DNA of 64,000 nt, taken from positions 62,001 through 126,000 of the forward strand of contig JABXHI010000033.1 of the NCBI GenBank assembly GCA_013393415.1. Direction: 5' to 3'. The position numbers and the translations under genes are program-made. The stretch comes from Micrococcaceae bacterium. Lineage in GTDB: Bacteria > Actinomycetota > Actinomycetes > Actinomycetales > Micrococcaceae. Under the pieces are notes generated by a model. It had not been told where the DNA came from and ran no database searches. It saw nothing but the letters and a program-made list of their open reading frames with translations. Positions 57,961 to 64,000 of the stretch are shown in pieces (positions within the stretch are counted from its first letter, which is position 1; each line of letters opens with the position of its first letter).

Positions 57961-60465
57961 ATGGCACCCTCGTATACTTCAGAATCCAAAATACTCATCA
58001 TTGGTTCAGGTGTGGTTGGCGCAGCACTAGCCGACGAACTCACGCAACGCGGTGCGAAGCACGTGACGGTAGTGGATCAGGGGCCTCTCTACAAAACAGG
58101 CGGGTCGTCCTCGCACGCACCTGGATTTGTGTTTCAAATTAACCCGTCGAAGGCGATGTCAGAACTCGCCCAACGTACGCTGGACAAGCTAGATCAGCTG
58201 GACCCCGGGGGAGAAGACGACTGGCTACTCAAACGAGTCGGCGGGATCGAGCTGGCCTTTACCGATGATCAAATGCGGGAGCTTAAGCGACGCCACGGTT
58301 TCGCCCAGTCGTGGGGTGTCGAATCCGAACTTATCGACGCTGAGCGTGTTGAAGAACTCTGGCCCGCGATCGACACCACGGACCTCATTGGTGCGCTGCA
58401 CACGCCACACGATGCTGTCGTGCATTCCGTTCGATCCGTGACCGCCCAGGCCCAACGCGCGATCGAACACGGAGCAACATTTCACGGCCACACCCAGGTG
58501 GTTGACCTCGTGACAGACAGTGGCGCAGTGACAGGGGCCAAAGTCATTGACGCGCTCACCGGGGAACATGAGCGCATTCTCGACGCCGATATCGTGGTTG
58601 CTGCCGGAGGTATCTGGGGGCCAACTATCGGTACATGGTTGGGCAAGAATATGCCGATGCAACCGATCGAACACGGTTTTGGTTTCTCACATCCCATGGA
58701 CGAATTTCAGGATGCCGCCACCGATGAGGCATGCAACTTCCCCATGATCCGTCACCAAGGTGCCGGCATATACTTCAGACAGCAGGGCAAAGCCCTAGCC
58801 ATTGGTGCTTATGAACATCGCCCGCTGGAGGTGCGTCAGGATGAGCTCGCCTCTGCGGCCGCTGCCGATCAAACTGGTCGGCAGCCCTCGGTGCACGACT
58901 TTACCTGGGACGAGTTCTCTCCAACGTGGGACGAGATCCAGCGAGTCTATCCAAGCGTGGCCGAAGCTGGACTCGACGAGGCTCGGTCGTTCAACGGCAT
59001 CTTCTCGTTTACCCCAGACGGCGGGCCACTGCTCGGTCCCTCCAACACAGTTGACGGTGTATGGATCGCCCAGGCCGTGTGGGTCACGGCGTCGGCTGGT
59101 GTCGCGCAGGTGGTGGCTGATTGGATCACTACCGGAGAGCCCGGTATTGATACCGCTGCCTTGGACATCGCGCGGTTCGACACGCGTTTGCTCTCGCCAG
59201 AGTTCAGTAGGCAAAAAGGTCTGGAATCCTACGATGAGGTCTACGATATTCGGCACCCGCGTGCTGCGTCCGCAAAGCTGAGGCGCTTGAGGACCTCACC
59301 GTTCTACTTTCATCAGCAGCTTGCGGGAGCGCACTTTGTGGAAGCCAGCGGCTGGGAGCGCCCCCTCTGGTTGGAAGAAAACCGGCGCGTGCTCGAGGAG
59401 GCGAATCTGACCTTCCCGAAAATTCCAGCGTGGGATACCTCAGAGTTTTCACCGATCGCGGTCGCCGAGGCATGGGCCACGCGAAACCGGGTGGCCATGT
59501 ATGACATGACCTCATTGGCCAGGTACCGGGTCGAAGGCCCAGACGCTTCGGCGCTGTTGGAACGTTTGACCACAAATAAGGTATCGAAGGCACCCGGCGC
59601 GGTTACCTTTTCACTCATGCTGGATGCAGCCGGGGGCATTTTCTCAGATATCACGGTCACCAGGGTCAGCGAGGACGAATACTTGATCGGTGCCAATAGC
59701 CATCGAGATCTCATCCACTTGAAAAATCATGTGCGGAAAGATGAGCACGTGTCCATCTCGGATATTTCGCCGGGCACCTGTTGTATTGGGCTCTGGGGTC
59801 CCCACGCTCGGGAGCTGTTGGGGCAGCTGACTGATGAGGACATCTCTCATGAGGGCTTCGGCTATTTCAAGGCCAAGCACCTCTACATCGCGGCGGTCCC
59901 CGTCCTTGCCCTGCGGGTGTCCTATGTTGGTGAACTCGGCTGGGAACTGTATACGACCGCGGATCACGGCGCACGACTCTGGGAAGAGATCTATGCGGCC
60001 GGCACGCAGTACGGTCTGGTGATCGGCGGACGGCTGGCCTTCAATGCCCTCCGGCTCGAAAAAGGGTTTCGCTCATATGGTGCCGACATGACCAGTGAAC
60101 ATCGACCACACCAAGCCGGGCTTGGTTTTGCGGTGTCCAAGACGAAGACGGGCTATCTGGGCTACGAGAGGGTGGCAGAGCAATCAGCGAACGACAAGCG
60201 CATGGTCTCGTTGACGTCTGATTTCCCGTTCGGTGCACCTAACCCCGGGTCGCCGGTACTCAACGCGGCAGAGCAGCTGATTGGCTACACGGCTTCGTCT
60301 GATTTTGGGTACACGATCGGCAAGACCATCACCTTTGCGTGGGTGGATTCCGAATATGCTGCGCCCGAGACCGACGTGATCATCAAACATTTCGACCGGT
60401 CAGTACCGGCCACCGTGGCCCTCGACCCACTCTATGATCCCGAGGGCCACAAGATGCGGCGCTAA
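57961..60465 (+). CDS. Dimethylglycine/sarcosine dehydrogenase-like flavoprotein with GcvT domain
   Basis: An 834-aa two-part enzyme. The N-terminal DAO domain (about 1-390) opens ILIIGSGVVGAALADEL and has GGSSSHAPGFVFQ, the usual FAD-attachment region. The C-terminal half (about 430-834) is a glycine-cleavage T-protein fold that binds tetrahydrofolate: YDMTSLARYRVEGPDA, LTTNKVSKAPG, SYVGELGWELY. Such fusions oxidise N-methyl groups of dimethylglycine or sarcosine and capture the carbon on folate. The exact substrate is open. AAGG lies 7 nt before ATG, just behind the palindromes. Confidence 0.9.
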   Translation: MAPSYTSESKILIIGSGVVGAALADELTQRGAKHVTVVDQGPLYKTGGSSSHAPGFVFQINPSKAMSELAQRTLDKLDQLDPGGEDDWLLKRVGGIELAFTDDQMRELKRRHGFAQSWGVESELIDAERVEELWPAIDTTDLIGALHTPHDAVVHSVRSVTAQAQRAIEHGATFHGHTQVVDLVTDSGAVTGAKVIDALTGEHERILDADIVVAAGGIWGPTIGTWLGKNMPMQPIEHGFGFSHPMDEFQDAATDEACNFPMIRHQGAGIYFRQQGKALAIGAYEHRPLEVRQDELASAAAADQTGRQPSVHDFTWDEFSPTWDEIQRVYPSVAEAGLDEARSFNGIFSFTPDGGPLLGPSNTVDGVWIAQAVWVTASAGVAQVVADWITTGEPGIDTAALDIARFDTRLLSPEFSRQKGLESYDEVYDIRHPRAASAKLRRLRTSPFYFHQQLAGAHFVEASGWERPLWLEENRRVLEEANLTFPKIPAWDTSEFSPIAVAEAWATRNRVAMYDMTSLARYRVEGPDASALLERLTTNKVSKAPGAVTFSLMLDAAGGIFSDITVTRVSEDEYLIGANSHRDLIHLKNHVRKDEHVSISDISPGTCCIGLWGPHARELLGQLTDEDISHEGFGYFKAKHLYIAAVPVLALRVSYVGELGWELYTTADHGARLWEEIYAAGTQYGLVIGGRLAFNALRLEKGFRSYGADMTSEHRPHQAGLGFAVSKTKTGYLGYERVAEQSANDKRMVSLTSDFPFGAPNPGSPVLNAAEQLIGYTASSDFGYTIGKTITFAWVDSEYAAPETDVIIKHFDRSVPATVALDPLYDPEGHKMRR

Positions 60466-60474
60466 AGCATCCTG

Positions 60475-61737
60475 TTAACCAAATGTCGGGTCGGCCGCTT
60501 TTGGTGCGCCCATCCCGGGATCAATTTGGTGCGGTCCCTCCGCAGAGGGGCGCACGTCGAAATCGAAAATGGCGGATGGGATATAGACGGTAGAACACGA
60601 GTTGGGTATATCAACGACTGACGAGAGTCTGCCTTCGATCGGTGCGGCACCCAGCAGGAGGTAGGCCTGTTCTTTGGAATAGCCAAACTTTGATAAGTAC
60701 TCGATCGCGTGCAGAATGGCGCGCTGATAGGACAGGTGGGAATCGAGGTAGCGCTGGTCGCCGTCCAGAGTGACCGAGGTGCCTGAGAATGAAATCCACT
60801 CGCTAAATTGTGGATCCTGCCGACCCGGCATAAAGATTGCGTTTTCGGATACACCATAGGTTTCCATGCCGCCTTTGATGAGATCGACGTGGATATCCAT
60901 GAAGCCACCCATCTCAATACCACCGCAGAACGTGATCTCGCCGTCGCCCTGAGAAAAGTGCAGGTCTCCAATGGAGAAGTTCGCACCTTCAACGAAGACT
61001 GGATAGAACGCTCGGGTGCCTTTCGTGAGGTTCTTGATGTCCTGATTTCCACCATTTTCACGCGGCGGGGCCGTCCGCGCAGCCTCGGCGCTAACGCGAT
61101 CCCAATCGCTTTGGGGCAGACCGCCGAGCACTGCTTCTTGTGGTTCCGGTGGTAGTGCCAGCGGGGGTACCCGGTTCGGATCCGTAGCGATCAGGGCGCC
61201 TTCACGCTTATTCCACTTTGCGAGCAGTTCCGGGCTCGGTGCCGTCGCCATAATGCCTGGATGGGTCAGGCCCTCAAAGCGAACTTCTGGAATGTGCCGC
61301 GATGTCGCCCAAGGCCCCTGGAAGTCCCAGACCGCTTTATATGCGTCGGGGAATTGATCCACGAGGAAGCTTCCGCCGTTGGATTTGGCGAAAATACCGG
61401 TGTAGCCCCATCCTTGGCCCGCCAGTGGTCCCTCTTCTTGGGGAATGGGCCCGACATCAAGGATATCCACGATCAAGAGATCGCCTGGTTGAGCACCTTC
61501 GATCCTGAATGGACCGGTCAGCCCGTGGACCTTGTTCATCGGTGCGTTCAAAATATCATCGGCTGAGTCATCATTTTTGATCGCGCCATCAAACCATTCG
61601 CGTGAATCAACTCGAAAGCTGTCACCGGGTCTCACGGTTTCGACCGGTGGGATTTCTGGATGATAGCGGTTGTGACCAATTTTCTGCTGATCAGTAAATG
61701 GTTTGGACGAGTCGAGTGGAAAAATATTGCCAAGCAT
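60475..61737 (-). CDS. Formamidase/acetamidase (FmdA/AmdA family)
   Basis: A 420-aa amidohydrolase that releases ammonia from formamide or short amides. Family segments visible: SREWFDGAIKNDDSADD, GPFRIEGAQPGDLLIVDILD, GHPGIMATAPSPE-like (THPGIMATAPSPELL), GDLHFSQGDGEITFCGGIEMGG and SYQRAILHAIEYLSKFGYSKEQAYLLLGAAPIEG. Length matches the methylotroph-type enzyme. It follows the fmdB-like gene on the same strand, but a terminator separates them. It converges on the oxidoreductase gene, 9 nt between stops. Confidence 0.93.
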   Translation of the reverse strand: MLGNIFPLDSSKPFTDQQKIGHNRYHPEIPPVETVRPGDSFRVDSREWFDGAIKNDDSADDILNAPMNKVHGLTGPFRIEGAQPGDLLIVDILDVGPIPQEEGPLAGQGWGYTGIFAKSNGGSFLVDQFPDAYKAVWDFQGPWATSRHIPEVRFEGLTHPGIMATAPSPELLAKWNKREGALIATDPNRVPPLALPPEPQEAVLGGLPQSDWDRVSAEAARTAPPRENGGNQDIKNLTKGTRAFYPVFVEGANFSIGDLHFSQGDGEITFCGGIEMGGFMDIHVDLIKGGMETYGVSENAIFMPGRQDPQFSEWISFSGTSVTLDGDQRYLDSHLSYQRAILHAIEYLSKFGYSKEQAYLLLGAAPIEGRLSSVVDIPNSCSTVYIPSAIFDFDVRPSAEGPHQIDPGMGAPKAADPTFG

Positions 61738-61775
61738 GGAAAAGGCTCCTACGTGAGGTGAAGAAATCGGCTATA

Positions 61776-61807
61776 GAAAAAGAAAACCCCGGCCATCAGG
61801 GCCGGGG
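61776..61807 (-). terminator. Terminator overlapping the fmdB 3' end
   Basis: On the - strand CCCCGGCC... reads GGCCGGGG pairing (61807-61800 with 61794-61787), loop CTGAT, then TTTTCTTTTT. The fmdB TGA lies in the loop. It should limit read-through from fmdB into the formamidase gene 50 nt further on. Confidence 0.75.
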
Positions 61808-62089
61808 GAGTTTCTGGTGCAGCGGGTTGCGGGTTATTGCAGTGGGCTGGCGTTTGGTCGTGTGCCTACCCGCTATCGAGTTCACAACCCCAGGTTGGTC
61901 GGCGGTTGCTTTCGCCGCATCGACAATGCGCATGTTTGAAGAATTGCGTTGGGATGGACCAATGGCAGGGATCAGGTTGACAGCATCGCGACCGCAGTGC
62001 GGGCAGGTCACGGTGTCGGGTTTTTGTTGCATCGCAAAGAACGCTTCGACGACTTCGCCATCGGGACATCTAAAATCATAGAGCGGCAT
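61796..62089 (-). CDS. FmdB-type zinc-ribbon protein, one Cys missing
   Basis: A 97-aa protein. The FmdB start MPLYDFRCPDGEVVEAFFAM is followed by the second Cys pair CPHCG (near residue 32-35). In most relatives the first knuckle is C-x-x-C; here it is CPDG, so one ligand is lost and zinc binding may be altered. The rest (residues 45-97) is a basic, disordered tail. FmdB was first linked to regulation of formamidase; direct proof is limited. The start at 62089 follows GAGGAAG by 7 nt. Confidence 0.82.
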   Translation of the reverse strand: MPLYDFRCPDGEVVEAFFAMQQKPDTVTCPHCGRDAVNLIPAIGPSQRNSSNMRIVDAAKATADQPGVVNSIAGRHTTKRQPTAITRNPLHQKLPRP

Positions 62090-62308
62090 GAACATCTTCC
62101 TCTCAGTGACGACGTGCGTGTGATACCGCGAGTCAAACACACGCCGAATGTCGGCACAATAGGTCTGACCTTGGCAAAGTGTTGGGAGCGACGGTACTGC
62201 AGGGCATTCTCGTATGTATCCGCCACTTTGCGACACTAGGCGTGGACCGAGACGATCCAGTACTTCTTTGAACAAAGCGTCGTTCGACGCCCTCGATTAC
62301 ATAGAGTA

Positions 62309-62338
62309 TTGACAGTCCAGTGTTCGATGAGCCAGTCT
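62309..62338 (+). promoter_or_regulatory. Promoter of the DUF488 gene
   Basis: A perfect -35 TTGACA (62309-62314), 18-nt spacer and CAGTCT (62333-62338), which ends 6 nt before ATG 62345. It predicts a leaderless mRNA and supports the short start. Confidence 0.5.
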
Positions 62339-62344
62339 GCTGAT

Positions 62345-62713
62345 ATGAGTCAGCGCAAGATCCAAATCAAACGCATCTACGACGACGCCGCAGACACTGA
62401 TGGTCAGCGTGTGCTGGTGGATAGGATGTGGCCGCGTGGCGTCAGTAAAGAAGCCGCCGACTTAGATCATTGGTTCAAAGACGTCGCACCGAGCCCGGAT
62501 CTGCGTTCCTGGTGGGATCACGATGCAGATCGTATGGACGAATTCGCCAACCGTTATGAGCAAGAGCTTTCCGACGACGACCATGCAGCGGAAGTCGATC
62601 AGCTCATCGACATCATTCACAAACACGACCGGGTCACGCTGTTATTCGCAGCCAAAGATGAATCCGTGAATCATGCCAAAGTCCTGCAGGACTATCTTGG
62701 CAGGCACAGCTAA
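62345..62713 (+). CDS. DUF488-family protein
   Basis: A 122-aa protein matching the short DUF488 group: KIQIKRIYDDAADTDGQRVLVDRMWPRGVSKE at the start (residues 4-35), RSWWDHDADRMDEFANRYEQEL in the middle, and VTLLFAAKDESVNHAKVL at the end. The conserved Arg, Trp and His residues suggest an enzyme, but none is proved for this branch. The ATG at 62345 is chosen because a promoter sits directly in front; ATG 62327 is in frame but falls inside it. The stop overlaps the next small gene (TAATG). Confidence 0.88.
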   Translation: MSQRKIQIKRIYDDAADTDGQRVLVDRMWPRGVSKEAADLDHWFKDVAPSPDLRSWWDHDADRMDEFANRYEQELSDDDHAAEVDQLIDIIHKHDRVTLLFAAKDESVNHAKVLQDYLGRHS

Positions 62714-62868
62714 TGGGCGACCCTGCGTGCTGGCTCGAACAATTATGCCCCGATTGTGGTGCCATGCTTGAAGCGCCAGCAACGGGCGAGCAGACTGTCA
62801 CGTGCTGGCGCTGCGAAGCCGAAATTTACTTCGGCGATGACGGCCCGGAAGTCCGGCGTCGAAAGTAA
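62713..62868 (+). CDS. 51-aa zinc-ribbon microprotein
   Basis: A 51-codon gene whose ATG overlaps the DUF488 stop. The protein has two CxxC knuckles, LCPDCGAML (Cys12/15) and CWRCEAEIYF (Cys31/34), 16 residues apart, a classic small zinc ribbon, plus an acidic loop and a basic end (EVRRRK). No larger domain is attached. Tight coupling suggests it works with the DUF488 protein or binds nucleic acid; both are inferences. Confidence 0.7.
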   Translation: MGDPACWLEQLCPDCGAMLEAPATGEQTVTCWRCEAEIYFGDDGPEVRRRK

Positions 62869-62939
62869 TCTCATTTTGGGCAGGTTCTCGGTACCCGGCC
62901 TACCCCGTATAGAGACGGCAGAGTTCTCCTAACGCTTCT

Positions 62940-62990
62940 CGCGCCCCACAGCGGATTCGCGCTCCGATTTTGGGGCGCGCTTTTGTGTTG
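62940..62990 (+). terminator. Terminator after the DUF488/zinc-ribbon pair
   Basis: CGCGCCCCA (62940-62948) pairs with TGGGGCGCG (62971-62979) with a long 22-nt loop, then CTTTTGTGTTG. It closes the two-gene unit. Confidence 0.6.
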
Positions 62991-63145
62991 TGCGGACGGA
63001 GTACTTGACTGTGATTACTGTCACTCGGTAAATTGACCTGCAACGCTGTTGCGTACATGGCAACTTGTTGAAGTTCAAAACATCCTGTTACCGGAGCTTT
63101 CTCTGGAAGTATTCGCCCTCGATATAGGGGAGTCAAGGAGCACAC

Positions 63146-63940
63146 ATGTCTTCAGTTTTTCTCGAAGACCTCGATGCGGAAACGTACGCCGAGTATCTTA
63201 GTCACCCAGGATCCACCGTGATCATTCCCACCGGTGCGACCGAACAGCACGGGCCACATATGCCACTGGGGGTAGACGCCATGCTGTCTAGTGACATCGC
63301 CGCAGCGGTTGCCCAGCAGATCGGTGCGCTCGTCGCCCCGGTTTTTGCTTACGGGTATAAGTCGCAACCTCGATCAGGCGGCGGGAACCATCGCGTAGGA
63401 ACCACAAGCCTGAGCGCAACCACGCTGATACACCTCGTAGACGACGTGGTCTCCTCGTTCTTGGAGCAAGGGTTTCAACGCGTGGTGGTTCTCAATGGAC
63501 ACTTCGAGAATTACCAGTTCATTTATGAGGGCCTCGATAAGGCCGTGAAACAGGCGACGGATGCGGGTTCGGATGCCCGAGCGGTCCTGATGTCCTATTG
63601 GGACTTCGTCGATGAAGAAACTCTGGACGCCGTATTTCCTGAGGGGTTCTTCGGCTGGGACATCGAACACGGGGGAGTGCTAGAGACTTCGTTGATGCTG
63701 CTCCTGCATCCCGAAAAAGTTGAGATGGACCGCGTCATTGACCATTCACCGGCTGAACTCACCCCGTATGACATCTTCCCCGAAGATCCTGCCCGCACAC
63801 CGGCAAGCGGATGTCTTTCATCGGCACAGGGCGCGACAGCAGCAAAAGGCCAGCAGCTCTTCGACGCGGTCCGCGGCGCGGTAGCCAAGGCGCTCATATC
63901 GGAATTCGGCCTGCCCGATTCCAAGCGAAAGGCAGATTAG
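63146..63940 (+). CDS. Creatininase-family amidohydrolase
   Basis: A 264-aa metal-dependent cyclic amidase-like protein. Metal and active-site segments are IPTGATEQHGPHMPLGVDAM (Glu, His and Asp ligands), VLNGHFENYQFIYEG, and YWDFVDEE...GWDIEHGGVLETSLML (His and Glu). Relatives hydrolyse creatinine, but others act on formylated or peptide substrates. AAGGAG lies 6 nt before ATG. With the dimethylglycine-dehydrogenase-like flavoprotein and formamidase nearby it fits breakdown of N-methylated nitrogen compounds; creatinine as substrate is not proved. Confidence 0.85.
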   Translation: MSSVFLEDLDAETYAEYLSHPGSTVIIPTGATEQHGPHMPLGVDAMLSSDIAAAVAQQIGALVAPVFAYGYKSQPRSGGGNHRVGTTSLSATTLIHLVDDVVSSFLEQGFQRVVVLNGHFENYQFIYEGLDKAVKQATDAGSDARAVLMSYWDFVDEETLDAVFPEGFFGWDIEHGGVLETSLMLLLHPEKVEMDRVIDHSPAELTPYDIFPEDPARTPASGCLSSAQGATAAKGQQLFDAVRGAVAKALISEFGLPDSKRKAD

Positions 63941-63941
63941 C

Positions 63942-64000
63942 GTGGCCAACGGAAAAGAAGTCTCGATGGACCAGGAACCAGAAACACAGTACGCAGGTCA
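63942..64000 (+). CDS. Start of a gene cut by the window edge
   Basis: A GTG start one base after the creatininase stop opens a frame that begins MANGKEVSMDQEPETQYAG and runs past position 64000. The hydrophilic, acidic first 19 residues would suit the cytosolic N-terminus of a transporter, but nothing can be assigned. The closeness suggests one transcript with the creatininase gene. Confidence 0.4.
   Translation, partial: MANGKEVSMDQEPETQYAG

Overview
The window is chromosomal DNA of an actinobacterium, most like a moderate-GC member of the Micrococcaceae (an inference from gene content, not a proven assignment). Pointers: a tad pilus locus next to an MrfA/Rv3649-type helicase, DUF4244, BldC-like and Rex regulators, system II cytochrome c maturation next to menA-menE-menB, a DUF222-HNH gene, DUF4229, meso-diaminopimelate dehydrogenase, and many genes that start 6-8 nt after a TAnnnT box (probable leaderless mRNAs). 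No rRNA genes or CRISPR array were seen; one tRNA (Tyr) is present.

Region 1 (1-5.15 kb) is the right end of an integrated mobile element read leftwards: a large serine integrase, three small unknown genes, a D5/P4-type helicase-primase, a 52-aa coiled-coil protein and a capsid-scaffold-like protein that runs to the window edge. It has inserted into a tad-locus DUF4244 pilin gene and left only the last ~42 codons of that gene. The content suits a phage satellite or small prophage that carries some capsid genes; the part beyond position 1 is needed to decide. The element carries a 33-nt-arm inverted repeat and a hairpin that buries a ribosome binding site.

Region 2 (5.15-24 kb) is core chromosome: two tadE-like pilus genes, a DUF1998 helicase, a GNAT acetyltransferase, trhO, a methyltransferase, topA, a Ppx/GppA phosphatase, a TIM-barrel protein, proC, a CrtI-like oxidoreductase, TrkA/TrkH potassium uptake, an AcuC-type deacetylase, a BldC-like regulator, glutaredoxin and rex.

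Region 3 (24-57 kb) is rich in respiration genes. Cytochrome c biogenesis (ResA-CcdA-ResB-CcsB) is followed by menA-E-B, then menC-D, then isochorismate synthase and a polyprenyl diphosphate synthase. Together these cover most of the classical menaquinone route. Interspersed are a sodium:solute symporter with a 49-aa partner, a DUF222-HNH protein, Ddh, oligopeptidase B, an NCS2 permease, a PAP2 phosphatase, a GntR/ABC operon, HIT, FprA, HtpX and YajQ. Two divergent gene pairs (menB/phosphatase and PAP2/menC) appear to share a single symmetric -10 heptamer, with start codons 6-8 nt away on both sides.

Region 4 (57-64 kb) looks like an accessory catabolic cluster: an IclR regulator with two palindromes in front of a dimethylglycine/sarcosine-dehydrogenase-like flavoprotein, formamidase/acetamidase with an FmdB zinc ribbon, DUF488 with a zinc-ribbon microprotein, and a creatininase-family hydrolase. 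This suggests use of N-methylated amino compounds and amides.
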